Source of the DNA: Psococerastis gibbosa
Lineage: Eukaryota > Arthropoda > Insecta > Psocodea > Psocidae
Assembly: GCA_963971405.1 (NCBI GenBank)
Contig: OZ020492.1
Span: 13,504,151 to 13,568,150 of the forward strand
DNA: 64,000 nt
Direction: 5' to 3'
Positions 11,856-24,084 of this stretch are shown here, piece by piece. Position 1 is the first letter of the stretch. Every line of letters begins with the position of its first letter. Made by a program: the position numbers and the translations under genes. A model generated the notes under the pieces. The model worked only from the letters and a program-made list of their open reading frames with translations, had not been told where the DNA came from and did not search any database.

Positions 11856-12949
11856 GGTTTTATAGCCCTAACTCCGTCAGGTTAGCTTAGTGATAGAACA
11901 AAAAAGTCAATATTATTATTATATTGAAACCAACATCAAACAAATTATAATATTTGACAACTAGCTCATTAGCCCGTGTGCGGTTTAACGTTGGTTAGCC
12001 TACCTATATTAACTTATTAAATACAATATCATATAATAATAAAAACATCAAAATATCGATATTAAAACAGTTCGTTCAATATGAAAAGGTCATGTGGGAA
12101 CTTAAAAAAAATTAAAACAAAATGTTGACAAGGATTTAAGGCGGGGGGGGGGGGGGGGGCAGTCGCAGGGGGAATAAAAAGAGAGCATATAGTAGTAATA
12201 CAGGTTCTTAACTTCTGTTCTCAGCCATTTGTCTAGATTTATTTAATCTGATTAATAGGTATCAAAATAGTTGTTGATGCTACCATGGCCGTGCCCAAGG
12301 GGGTGATCTTGTGACGGCGATTTACCGATTTATAGTGTTATGCTACGTTAATGTTGAATATTAATATTAGCATATTTGATTCATTTTATAATTTACACAT
12401 TACTTAGTTGTTGTTAGGAGAAGACTGGGGAAGCGTTATTGATGTAGCCTACCAAGCCTACGTATCTATGAACCTACTCAGCCACTAGGTCTTAAGCAAA
12501 ACCATGTTAAGTTAGTGTAATTTTTGACGAGGTCGAGGACAATAAATAGGAAAACATACTTGATTTGATAATTTTCTCGTATGTTCTCGACTTCCTATTA
12601 CAGTCAAGGGCAGCATAGCCCATGCATCATACCTTCTTATTATAATTATTTATCATTCATTGGCTGTTCACAATATATTCTCTTGGAAGCATTTTCAAAA
12701 TAAATAATAATTATACTGCACAATTAAACGAATAAAAAATAATTTAAAGGCTGAACCCTTTGAACATATTTTGAAGGCGGCTTTCCCTTTTTTGCCACTT
12801 AGATAAGTATGTAAGTGAAATACCTGTACATTTAAATTTTAGCCTAGAATAATTGTGAACACAAGTAGCTCGTTGGACGATACTAAATAAATAAATAAAC
12901 ATCAGTGAGTTAGCTTCACTATTTCAAATGTGTTTTTTTGCAATCTTCC
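11856..12949. other. Noncoding DNA
   Basis: A family B SINE 3' fragment at ~11857-11905 and a 17-base G tract near 12144. No other feature seen. Confidence 0.5.
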
Positions 12950-13136
12950 TGGCATTTGAATTTGCGCGGGAATGTGTTAGTTGATTGCGTCATCTGCTAT
13001 ACAATGACGAAATGCCCTGCTCAGCTCATTGTTGCTTGCGGCCATTTTGTTTGATATTGGACGTTTTTTAATCGAAATATTTAAGTGATGTTTTTATACC
13101 TAGTTATGTGTTATAACATTTACAATGCCTATTAAG
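12950..13136 (+). promoter_or_regulatory. Candidate promoter / 5' noncoding exon (possibly CTDSPL2)
   Basis: An unusual GC-balanced patch in AT-rich DNA contains GCGGCCATTTTG (a YY1/Pho-like site in reverse), followed by ATG CCT ATT AAG at 13125-13136 and a strong donor gtaagt. Joined to the CTDSPL2 acceptor at 30481, the short frame would stop at 30490-30492, just ahead of the main ATG. This could be a 5' leader exon across a 17-kb intron. It is inference only. Confidence 0.3.
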
Positions 13137-13846
13137 GTAAGTTATTCACTATTATTTTATGAAAATGCGATTGTTTGACGTGTAAATCAGTTATAAATTG
13201 CTGCTTGTTGCTAACACTTCAAATGTTGTTCATCGAGCGCGTCTTTTTATATGAGATAATAATGTTTTCGCGGGCAAAAAAGTTATTTATCATTATCTGT
13301 CACTAGCTAGTACTTTTTCACATTAAAATTTATGTCATGTTAATAATTATTGAAATGTTTACATTTTTTAAGCCGGCTAAATGGAAGTGTTGAGGGAATA
13401 TTTTAAAAAATTGTTGCACTATACGCAAGTATGTTTGTTAATGAAAGAGCTAGTTTGACATTCAAAACGCATCAGTTACTTAATATTGTTGTTATTATTT
13501 CAGACGTATGTAATATTTAGTAGCCGCTAATTAGGGGCAATACTTTCTTCATTTTGTATTGATTGAAGCATGGGTTCGGTCGCTGTCGGGATATTTCGTC
13601 ATTTTGTATGGATTTACAAATTCAGTGATATTTATTTCAGTCGTTGCACATTTGAATGCTTCAATGACATTTACCGATGCCTAAATGTGTCAAATTGGTA
13701 AAATTTAAACTATGATCTAATCTATGGGATAGGTCTATTACATATTTGACGTAACCTAGTAAATGAGATGCAAGCAGCTATACCGTTTATAGTCGTTTGT
13801 TAATTGTCAAACTGTTTTATTGACAACATTAAACGTTTACGGTAGC

Positions 13847-15090
13847 CAGTGGCGTGATTTCTGCTTTAGTAGGGGGGGGGGGGGGAACTTATTTTACGAT
13901 AGACCCTTTAATAGGAATGATGAAAGCAAATTTCCAACGCCCCCTTTTACGTGACTTAAAGGATGGTAAATTCCCGCCATTTATTAACCAGAGTAAAATT
14001 TATCGACCATTATATAAACATAGCCACTCTGATGTGCAAAGTTTATTGCTTTCCAATTTATACGTAGTATAAGGAAAGCTTTGTGACGGTCGAAATTTTC
14101 GATTCCGAGATTTCAACGGATTTACACGTTTTAAGGTCCCAGGAACCAAAAAAAGTGGTTTTTACGTAATGTCTGTCTGTCATTCTGTCTGTCTATCTGT
14201 GCGTCGATTTCCGGCCAAACTACTCGGTCGATTTTGATGAAATTCGGCATGTAGGTTCACAAAAATCATACCTCGGATTTTTTTTTATTTGGGGCTAACT
14301 TAATTTGGGGGGGGGGGGGGGGGCTTATTCTCAAAAAACTCCGAAAAAACGTCTACAAAAATTATTTCTCAAAAACGGCTCCAACGATTTCTTTTAAATT
14401 CACATATATTGTAGTCGTTATTAATGTTAATGAAATGCGGGGGGTCGCTTGCCCCTTGATAGGTTGCTTCTGGGGGTAAAAAAATAAAAATAACTAAATT
14501 TTAATGAAAAATGACTAAAAAATAATTTTTCTGCGAAACCTTTCTAGCGATGATTTCTACCTTCAGGTATGTTTTAGGTGTTAAATTGAGTAACGAAACT
14601 GGACACGTTGCTTTCCCAGAAATTTATTTGGTTTTGTAAAAAAAAAGTTTTTTTGAAAAAATGATAGAAAATTCACGCTCAAATGCATTGCGTGCCCTGC
14701 CAGTATTGCTTTGTGGTAATGTGTTGGTCTGACCTATCTAGAATTTACCTCACCTCCAGTGACGTCAGGTGGACAGGCCCCCCCCCCCCCCCCCCCGAGA
14801 TATCGGAAATTTATCCATAGGAAAATTATTTACCATGAAATTACTGATTTTCTCTATCTACTAATTTTGATAAATTGGAAAGCATGTTCAAGTAAACTCG
14901 GACCGGTTCTTTCATATTATTATTTTTTTGTAAACTTTTTTTTTCTACGATTAGGTTAGGTGTTATTTTTGTAAAAACCCTCGCTTTCCTGGTTAATTTT
15001 CTTTAAAAACTTGGGTTTCTTGGGGATTTTTTTTGCGGGGGGGGGGGGGGGGAGCAACTGCCCCCCCCCCATTCCCCAATGACGCCCCTA
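13847..15090. mobile_element. hAT-like nonautonomous element with 8-bp target duplication, nested insert
   Basis: An exact 8-bp duplication acggtagc lies at 13839-13846 and 15091-15098. The ends are an imperfect inverted repeat: cagtggcgtgatt on the left against taggggcgtcatt on the reverse complement of the right. Poly-G and poly-C tracts sit just inside each end. No transposase ORF is present. A copy of the 858-bp element (14046-14910) sits inside, so it landed later. Confidence 0.75.
14046..14910 (+). mobile_element. 858-bp family, full-length copy inside hAT-like element
   Basis: Starts TTGCTTTCCAATTTATACG and ends gaccggttct. It is closely similar to 10994-11850 and 27861-28718 and nested in the element at 13847-15090. 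Confidence 0.8.
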
Positions 15091-15566
15091 ACGGTAGCTT
15101 ATTGCTATTTAATGTGGAAAAGAGCTGTTAGACGCAGATGTTTGGGTACAGGTTGTCACCAAAATTAACAATACGAATGCACATCATCCTATCATCAAAG
15201 CATCGGCATTTTTTCATAGATCGAAATCGGTCGGGTTAGGTAGCCTTTGGCTTTTTGTAACATTTTTTGATAACCTTTGCTACCTTTGTATCCCTCTGGT
15301 TACACCTTCCCTTTGTTCAAGTCCTGGACTGAAGTTTAACCACTCAACAACCGTCCCACAAACCTGCCATCACCCGTCAAACCTGCTTCTGTCTGCACAT
15401 TCTTATAGGTTCTTTACAGTCCATATCATGTATACGGTCATTGAGGCCAACGAATATAGCAACAGCAGGATGAATAATACTAAGATTGTTCACTTGGACA
15501 ATCCAGAGATTCCAACATTGCAGCTACGTCTTGAATAGATTGGCGGTTGTAAAAGTAATTCTGAAA

Positions 15567-15838
15567 AGTTTTTTGAGAATAAACCCCCCCCCCCACATTG
15601 AGTTAGCTCAAAATAATAAAAAATAGTCTCGAGGTATGATTTTTGTGAACCTACATGCCAAATTTCGTCAAAATCGGAAATCGATGAGCAGACAGAGCGA
15701 CAGACAGACAGACATTTCGTAAAAACCACTTTTTTGGGTTCCTGGGACCTCAAAACGTGTAAATCCGCTGAAATCTCGGAATCGAAAATTTGGACCATCA
15801 CAGAGCTTTCCTTTTACTACGTATAAATTGGAAAGCAA
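15567..15838 (-). mobile_element. 858-bp family, truncated copy
   Basis: Reverse-strand copy with the 5' terminus at 15838 (gaaagcaa) and truncated inside the poly-C/poly-G region. Confidence 0.75.
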
Positions 15839-15945
15839 TAAGCCCTAAAGGAGAAAAAATAAAGATAGAACAGTGAAATGCTAGATTAGGTGCGAAATCC
15901 ATATTATCGAATTGGCTTATTCTCTTCGTTGCCGTAGTTTCGTCA

Positions 15946-16086
15946 GGCGGGGTTTCCACATACGTCAATCGTCAATGAGAAATATGAAATTGAAGGTTTA
16001 GCAGACATTAAAGACATACTAAAAATTCTGCTACCACGTCAAAACCATATTTCTCATTGACGATTGACGTATATGGAAACCCCACC
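15946..16086. mobile_element. 141-bp Harbinger-like MITE, copy 1
   Basis: Flanked by TCA at 15943-15945 and 16087-16089. The ends are inverted repeats of about 40 bp beginning GGCGGGGTTTCCACATACG. Internal 60 bp is unique. Confidence 0.8.
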
Positions 16087-16165
16087 TCACTGACGATGCC
16101 AACCGCAGAGCTCGACGAAACCTCTAGAGTAAACACTCCATTTCAACTTGGGCATATCACCCCAA

Positions 16166-16592
16166 ATAGTTATAGCCTACCTCACTGATAATGTTAAATC
16201 ATTCATATGTAATATCCGCAGGAGAAAGATGCAGTATAACCTTCATTTCGGTAGCTGTTGGTCATGAAGCAGAAGAATCCGGCCGTGGTCTTGCTGAAAG
16301 CGTACTTTCAAAAGTTTCGTCAACATCTGCGGTTGACATCTTCAGTGGAACTGCATAGACTTCTAAGATTGTATCTCGGAGGGTCAGCAGCAACGTTGCA
16401 GTAACACTGAAGATGTTCACCGCAGATGTTGTTGAAACTTTTGAAAGCACGCTTTCATAGCGACTACAGCCTATCGTCCCGGATTCTACATTTCATGACC
16501 AATTGCTGCCGAAATGAAGGTTATACTGAATCGTTCTCCTGCCGATCTTGAATGTAAATAATTTTACATGATCAATGAGGTAGGCTATATAA
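16166..16592. repeat. Fold-back repeat between the two MITEs
   Basis: Two ~195-bp arms mirror each other around ~16370 (for example agtataaccttcatttcggt against accgaaatgaaggttatact-like). A further arm copy lies at 16745-16920 and a weak relative at 44400-44600. Confidence 0.7.
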
Positions 16593-16596
16593 CTAA

Positions 16597-16737
16597 GGCG
16601 GGTTTTCCACATACGTCAATGGTCAATGAGAAATATGGTTTTGACGTGGTAGCAGAATTTTTAGTATGTCTTTAGTGTCTGCTAAAACGTCAATTTCACA
16701 TTTCTCATTGACCATTGACGTACATGGAAACCCCGCC
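16597..16737. mobile_element. 141-bp Harbinger-like MITE, copy 2 (inverted)
   Basis: Flanked by TAA at 16594-16596 and 16738-16740. Same length and ends as copy 1 but with the internal segment reversed. The 3-bp TWA-type duplication suggests PIF/Harbinger. Confidence 0.8.
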
Positions 16738-17740
16738 TAACCTATAACAACGTTGCTGCTGAGCCTCTGAGTTACAATCATAGAAGTCTTCGCAGTTCCA
16801 CTGAAGCTGTCGACCGCCGAGGTTGACAAAACGTTTCGAAGTACGCTTTCAGAACGACCACGGCCTATCATCTCGGATTCTTCTGCTTCATCACGTAAAT
16901 CCGGCCGTGAAAGCCTTTGTAATTATAGCTGTTAGTCGCTAAGCTTGTGCAGTGATATACATTTTCGCCTACCTCATATGCCATATTGCAGTATTGCAGT
17001 TAAGGTGACGCTCCGGTTGGGCGTAGATCGTGGGTTCAAGTCCCGCCAAATCCGGTTTTTCTATGTTCTCTAATTTCGTTTACCTCATGATTTTACGTGA
17101 AAATGCAACATGAACTAGAACTACAGGCTATATCAGTACCGTAAGGTAGCCAAAGCCGCGTGGTAGAATCTTTCACGCCCGAAAACCAAAGGTTTTTTTC
17201 AGTTACAACCGGGTGATTGATTGGCAGCAACATGTCTGCAGTCTCAGTGGTTCTTGCATGCCGTCTTCAACTCCACATAGGTTGTCATGCCTGTAGTTCT
17301 ATATGGGACAGATGGGACATTCGCTTCCTGTCAAAAATATATATTTTAATTTCTAGGGCCACGCCATGCCTCCTATGACCAGTCATTGAAAAAAAAGTAC
17401 CAGGTTGTCCCAGGATTCACTCAATATTTTTGGCGCGCTCCAATACAAAAAACGCCTAGTGGGGTGTCAGATTGTCTCACGTTATGTATTATCTTAATTG
17501 AGACCTTATCTAGGTCAGAAGCTTGTACCTTTGCCTGTAGAAATTTTATTTTTCCCATGAACGTTGCATAACGCCTTAATGTCTTGAAGTTGATGGGCGA
17601 ATGTACTACGGGTCATCAATTTTGACGTAAAGCGCTTAAAAGAAGACTCATTCTGTTAAATCAGTAATTTGCATTTTATACAGACCACCCGGACACTACT
17701 AACGATCACCACAAATTACAATTTTATAGAGTTTCAGGAA

Positions 17741-18422
17741 ACCCCCTATATCTCAGTTAATATGAGGAATTTTGAAAAGCTGTAAAAAGTACGATAACAA
17801 AGTCAAGGTCGAACTACCTTATGGTGGAATCAAATGTTTTTTTCGGGGAGTCCGAAAAGGGAGTCAAAATTCTTAAAAATAACGGATGTGTAGGGGGTGT
17901 CCCGGTAGTCTGGAACACCAGCAATTTTTTAATTGTTACATCAAATGAAAGCTCTTCAAAAGGGCTTTCATTTGATGTGTAACGCGGCATACCTTTACAT
18001 TTGAAAATTCCGAGAAACGACCAACGACACCTACGAAACCCCCCTTTCGGATCCCCAGAAAAAACATCTGATTCCACCATAAGGTAGTTCGACCCCTACT
18101 GTGTCAACAAATTTTTTACCGCATTTGAAAATTCCTAAAAATAGCGGATTTGTAGGGGGTGTCCGGGTGGTCTGAAATACCAACAATTTTGTAATTGTAA
18201 CATCAAATTAAAGCTCTTCAAAAAAGCTTTCATTTGATGTGCGACACGACATAACCTTGCATTTGAAAATTGCGAGATACCCTCTGTGACCCCCCTGAAA
18301 CTCCCCTTTCGGACTCCCCGAAAAAACATTTGATTCCACTATAAGGTAGTTCGACATTGACTTTGTTATCGTAATTTTTACCGCTTTTCAAAATTCCTTA
18401 TATTAACCGAGATATAGGGGGT
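17741..18422. repeat. Large composite fold-back element
   Basis: The outer ends ccccctatatctcagttaat and attaaccgagatataggggg are inverted. Two inner units each carry gtcgaactacctta / taaggtagttcgac ends and a tttcatttgatg hairpin. A third unit follows at 18600-18785 and a fragment at 23434-23530. Confidence 0.75.
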
Positions 18423-19129
18423 GGTCTGAAGTTGAATAAAATTGTGCTGATCGTACCTGTACCTGAAGGTGTTTGGCGAAATTAAGTTCACGGTATTCGA
18501 ACATGTTTTATGTAAAGCACAAAAAGTGAAAATCTATTCTAAAAGAACAGTATTGAAATTATAAATTTTTTGACATGTTTGAATTAATTGTGCCTGAACT
18601 TTTCAAGATAGGTACATAACTGTTATTATTACATCAAATGAAAGCCCTTCAAAAGTGCTTTCATTTGATGTGCGACGCGACATACCTTTGTATTTGAAAA
18701 TTCCGAGATACCACCTATGACCCCATTGAAACCCCCCCTATTGGACCCCCCGAGAAAACATTTGATTCCACCATAAGGTAAATGATCATAATATTATAAA
18801 TAATTGTAAATGAAACTGATTTTGAAGAAATATTGAATTGTACGGACGTTAATAAATAAATAAATAAATAAATAAATGTATTTCGTTTCTTCAATATTAC
18901 ATATACAGTGATATAATGAAGTAGGGGTGGCCCAAAGGATTTCTCCCGTGCTGGGGCCCCCTTAATACTAATAAGTAAGCTAAAACTAAACTAAACTAAA
19001 CTAATACTAAAACTTTATCGATAATAATTAATTTTATGTAGACTCTAAGTAACATCACTAAGTAAGTAAATAAGTAAGATCATATACTAAGATGAAATAA
19101 TATAAATGTTTATCACTCTGTTGAATCCG

Positions 19130-20466
19130 GGGTTGTTATGCTAGCGCGCTATTGCTGGAAGATGTAGCCTACGAGCTTTTTGAAAATAAGATAATGCATG
19201 CACATAAGACAGCAACTACCCCCAAACGCCTATCAAGTAATAAAACTCCGGGGAAACCTTGGTTATCTCGGGAACTGTAGGCCCTAATAAACGAGAAATA
19301 TTCAATCATAAATTCCAAAAAGACTTGCCCCTTAAATCAGGAAAGTAAGTAAGTAAGATTGAAGTATTTAAAGACACATATTAAGCAACAAGTTCAATTG
19401 GAATAAGCAAATTTTTACTCCATCAAGTTTTCAGAGGTGTCTAGTGATAGTAAAAAACAGTGGAAAGTAATAAATGAAATAAATGGGAAGTTTGGAAAGA
19501 AAAAGCAGCAGATACAACTTGTAAATGATGAGGGAGTGGCGATCTCCGGCCATAAGCTTGTGGCCAATGAGTTTAACTAGCTTTTTATGAATTTACCAGT
19601 GGAATTAAAGGAGCAGTTTGTAAAGCCACCCCTAAACAAACATACTCATACACAATACAGCAGTCAATTTTTATATCACCTGTGTCTCATGAAGAAGTAA
19701 CAGCAACCATTAAAGGCTTAAAAAACAGAAACTCCGCTGGCCCTGATGGGATATCTTCTTACTGCTTAAAAAATGTTGCAGATAAAATAACTCCCAACCG
19801 TAGACATACCACAAATCTTAGTTTTTCTCAAGGAATTTTTCCTAATAAAATGAAAGAAACAGTACTAAATACCATTGTATAAAAAAGGTGATCGCCGCTC
19901 TGATAAGTCATACCGCCCAATCAGTCTTCTGAATGTTACAAGTAAAATTATGGAAAAACTTATGGCAGCTCGTTTAAATAACTTCTTTATTAAACGCAAT
20001 TGGATAAGTTACAATCAATTTGGGTTTAGGGCAGGCAAAGGGACAGACTTAGCACTAATAAAATTCACACAGCCCATATACGAATCTCTAAACGAAGGGC
20101 GGGAAACGGCCAGTTTGTTCTTAGATATAAGTCGTGCTTTTGATTCTGTTGAACACAATCTGCTGTTGGACATTTTATGGAAAGCTGGTGTAAGAGGAAT
20201 AGCGTGGGAGTGGTTTAGAAGTTACCTGATTGGAAGAACTCAGAGAGTACGAGTGCAATATCAAAAAGATGGATCAGTTTGTTGTGTAGATAGTGAGCCT
20301 CTACAGTTGCTATGCTCTGTGCCCCAAGGTTCAATTTTGGGCCCATTACTATTTATTTTGTACACAAATCAATTATTGCGATTGCATGGCAAGCTGACGA
20401 GCTTTGCTGATGACACTGCACTATGTTACGCTGGGCTAGACTGGGCGGAGGTACATTGCTATATAA
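19130..20466 (+). mobile_element. CR1-like LINE, reverse transcriptase part (decayed)
   Basis: Pre-RT and RT regions of a non-LTR ORF2: SAGPDGISSYCLK, YRPISLLNVTSKIMEKL, FLDISRAFDSVEH, VPQGSILGPLLFILY and the catalytic FADD (20405-20416). Broken by stops and a frameshift near 19880. 5' truncated, no endonuclease. It resumes at 22447 after an insertion. Confidence 0.88.
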
Positions 20467-20676
20467 CATAGGATTTACAACATTGATATACATGGATTGC
20501 TACCACGGCACCTAGCCCACGCTGAACAAATGTCTTCACTTTTGGTCACGTGACAAAAAGGGTTATTATGGCAAGAAGTGGTTGACTCCATTGCATTCAA
20601 TGCGATTTAGACGTATTTCATTGCCTGTTATTTAATATATTTACCCATTTATTCAGTTTTTCTTTGGTTTGACATA

Positions 20677-20759
20677 ATGGTCATATCTTGCTCTGCTTAT
20701 AAATGCACTAATAGGTTCAAGATATGTCGAGAAACGGGGGAAAATATTACTTTTCACAA
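20677..20759 (+). pseudogene. THAP-domain N-terminal exon fragment
   Basis: ATG followed by MVISCSAYKCTNRFK then GENITFH, with a consensus donor gtaagt after phase 2. C-x4-C and TFHK are the opening of a C2CH THAP DNA-binding domain. No continuing exon with the second Cys/His pair was found, so it is probably a fragment. Confidence 0.6.
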
Positions 20760-20862
20760 GTAAGTGTTCGCATGGTTTGGTCATTAGTCGAGGCAACATT
20801 TATGGGTTTATTTCAGTTTTCTTAATCATTATGTTAACAAATTGCACACTTTCAATTGTCCT

Positions 20863-21174
20863 CAAGGCCGTAGCCAAGGGGGAATCCTTGGGGGGCGGAG
20901 GGGGCGGTCGCCCCCCCCCCTGAGAGAAATAGCATTATACTAGTTAGATTGTACTTTTGAAGGAAATTAAGGGAAATTATTACTCAAGTAAGGGAAACTC
21001 GATATTTTTTGGGCCACCGCCCCCCCCCCCCGAAAACTTTTTCTGAAACCGTCCCTGCCCCGATATAAAATGGCTTGATAGAATCGGATTTTGAGAGGAA
21101 ACATAAAAACCACTATGTAATACCCAATGTAATTTTTACCCCCCCCCCCGAAAAAAATCCTGGCTACGGCCTTG
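20863..21174. mobile_element. hAT-like MITE
   Basis: Inverted ends CAAGGCCGTAGCCA / TGGCTACGGCCTTG. Flanks attgtcct (20855-20862) and gttgtcct (21175-21182) match at 7 of 8 positions. Poly-C tracts inside. Confidence 0.75.
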
Positions 21175-21609
21175 GTTGTCCTGTATAATTTAAATACTAA
21201 TTCTTATTATTATTATTATTATTGTTTCAACCTCAAGGCATTTTTTAGTTAGTCAAGTTTAAAATTATTTTAGGAAGCTGAAAATTCCTGCAGCCTAAGT
21301 AGGCCTAGTCCTGCAGAACCTACGGTTTTGATACCTACAAGTTTTGATGGTGAATAAAAATAGCGAAATACTATAAGGCAAATTTACAGAGGAAAAGTGT
21401 TTTTATTTCCCATTTGGGCGAATTTCGTGGCTTTCGTGCAAATCACACGTACTGCAAAATTATTAGAAATTATTAGGCTTATTGATATTGACATCCCTAA
21501 ATCAACAGCATTGGCCTACTACACTGCAATATTTTTTCATCGTTGATAGCACACAGAATATTCACATCGTGTAAGCATAATATGTAGGCTATGAGATTTA
21601 AAAATTCGA

Positions 21610-22045
21610 ATTCCGGTGTGGGTGGATCAGGGACGGATCCAGCTCAAGGGGGGGGGGGGAGCTGTGGGTCAAAATAGGAATAACCTATGTAGTATCGATT
21701 AAATCAGAGCGTTATAAAAATTAACTTATAAAATAGGTTTACTAATTTTTTTTTGGGGGGGGGGGGATATCCGCCCATGGGGTGGATCCAGGGGGTTGGG
21801 AACCTGCCTCCCTGTATCCGTCCATGGGGTCTAGCCAGAGTGACTAGGTACTTATTCTTTTTATATTATGCTTATTCTAGTTGAAGTGTATTCAAGGACA
21901 GATGAAGGGGGGAGCTGCCCCCAAAATCTTATAAGCTAGCCTGTTGTAAGTTGCCTAACTTATTACGTTATAATGTAATACTACTTACATATGTTTATTA
22001 TATTTTGAGCCAAATTACCCCCCCCCCCAATGGGCTGGATCTACT
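21610..22045. repeat. G-tract MITE remnants
   Basis: Segments with ggacggatccagctcaag, poly-G runs and reversed ggatccgtc-like ends, typical of decayed short elements. Borders cannot be set. Confidence 0.4.
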
Positions 22046-22446
22046 CCTGGTATAGGTAGGAGCCTAAATTTAGGAAGTTAAACACTTCAAATTTAGTCCC
22101 AATGCAATTAAATAGACGAACATGGTTAGATTGGACTAAATAGTTTGACTATCTTTTCTTAAATTGCTGCTTGACACAGTTTTTCTTAGTAACATATTCC
22201 TAGCTAAATATTAGTAAATCTTCGTAAATGCCGGTGTGTGACCATAGAATATTGTTCTATAATAAATAAAAAAATATTACAAAAGCAGAAAATGTCAATT
22301 AATCGTATTAAAAAAATTATTGAAATGCATCAAATTTACACGTAAGTGTATATGGCATGGAACGCTTCTGCCATAATATCCAAGATATCAGGTTTTGTCC
22401 GATGCCGACAGCCCTAGCGCTCCTGGTGTGTTTCCAGTGTATATAT

Positions 22447-23433
22447 ATATAGTTCAATGATTTACAACGACTAAACGCTTGGTTTCAACTGCATGGTCTT
22501 ACAATAAATGTGACTAAAACCTGCTATCTCCCCTTCAATCTAAGAGCAGGATGCATAGAAGAGCCACTTGAAGTTAGATGCCACGTGTATAACTGTGACT
22601 TAGAAAACCCTATTTGCCATTGCCCAGCTATCACGAAAGCATTAACAACTAAATACCTTGGTGTCCACTTCGATAGTGACATGAAATGAAGCTGTCACAT
22701 AAAATCTATAAACGGTAAATATCGAAATTTTTTAAGGCAACTGCTTTACCTTCGCACTGTCTGCCCAGAAAACATTTTAATCCAGCTATACCACTCGCTA
22801 TGTGAATCTAGGCTTGCCCATGGGATCCAAGTGTGGGGTGGGACTTACATCACTAATTTAAGGTCACTTATAGTTACGCAAAAATATATAATTAGAACAA
22901 TAGCCGGGAAACCAAGGATGTGTCCATTACTTCCCCTCTTTGCGTCACTTGGTCTATTCCCGCTAAGATACCTTTACCTATACAAGACTTTAAAAATATT
23001 TTATTCCATCAGTGGCGATATGGTACAGATACCGAGGCCAGTAAATACCAGACAAATGGAGCACTTCACAGTACCTAGAGCATATACAACAATTTTTACA
23101 AAGGCCTACTAATACCTAGCGCCAAAGGCATTTAATCAACTGAAATTACGGCCTGAATCTCTGACCACAAATAAATTTTCAAAATTTATTCGGGAATGGC
23201 TGATTGGACGGGAAGAGGTGGAATCTTTGTTTCAAATTGTGGATTAGAAAGAATTTTTTCTGTGGACCTGTTATTAGCACGTAAGTTAATGTTAGTCGTT
23301 TTTTTCAAGGGTTTAATATTTTGTTTTTAAATTATTTATTTATTTATTTTTTAGTCTGTTATGGGCCATCTGGCCTTACAGTATTGTGTATTTGTATTTT
23401 CTAATACACATTTTGATTTGATTTGATTTGATT
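22447..23433 (+). mobile_element. CR1-like LINE, C-terminal part and tail
   Basis: Continues the LINE of 19130-20466: LNAWFQLHGLTINVTKTCYL, KYLGVHFD, HGIQVWGGTYITN, then a (TTGAT)n-like 3' tail ending at 23433. One internal stop at 22686-22688 and another near 23110. Confidence 0.82.
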
Positions 23434-23658
23434 AGGTAGTTCGAACCCTACTTATCAAGTTTTTTTTTTACCGCATATCATAATTCCTCATAATAACCGA
23501 GATATAGGGGGTGTTCGGGTGGTCTGGAACACCCTGTATAATGCGCTAATTGAATTCCGAAAAATCTGATTTAGATTGCTTAAATCAGCGTTGCTCCGTC
23601 CAGACGAGACGAGCAATTCAGCATATTGCTGACCTTGGTTGATGTCTTACGCCATTTA

Positions 23659-23915
23659 TTGCTTTCCTATTTAGACGTGGTATGAGGAAAGCTTTGTTAT
23701 AGTGAAAATGTTTGATTCTGAAATTTCAGCGGTTGTACACGTTTTTGGGTACCAGGAACCCAAAAAAGAGGTTTTTACGAAATGTCTGTCTGTTTATCGA
23801 TTTGCGGGCAAACTACTCGGTGGATGAATTATTGCATGTAGGTTCACAAGGGACATTTATTTTTATTTTGGGCTAACTCAATTTGGGAGGGGGGGGGGTG
23901 GCTTTATTCTCAAAA
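23659..23915 (+). mobile_element. 858-bp family, truncated copy
   Basis: Starts TTGCTTTCCTATTTAGACG. Similarity is lost after ttattctcaaaa. Confidence 0.7.
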
Positions 23916-24084
23916 TTCACTCGTACCGGACATACATTGGTTCTTATAGTAATAAAGTTCTCATATTTTAGAACCTTTAAGACCTTAAAAACCTAAATCT
24001 AGTCCCTAAAATTTTGGCGCCAGCAAAAAACCGTGTGTAGCAGTGATTGATGAAGGACCGCCTAACGGTAACGGTAATATAATC

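Larger units (their letters stand above)
20467..22446. mobile_element. ~1.98-kb insertion in the LINE, carries a THAP start
   Basis: Separates the RT FADD half from its thumb half; both flanks abut tatata-rich bases. It contains a THAP-type exon (20677-20759) and nested MITEs. No convincing terminal inverted repeat was found, so the class is open; a P-superfamily element is a candidate. Confidence 0.5.

Noticed and set aside
15490-15801. 103-residue - strand ORF
   Set aside because: Entirely within a truncated 858-bp repeat.
16985-17065. tRNA gene: perfect T-arm (gtgggttcaagtcccgc) followed by a T run
   Set aside because: No matching acceptor stem or A box upstream; more likely a tRNA-derived repeat fragment.
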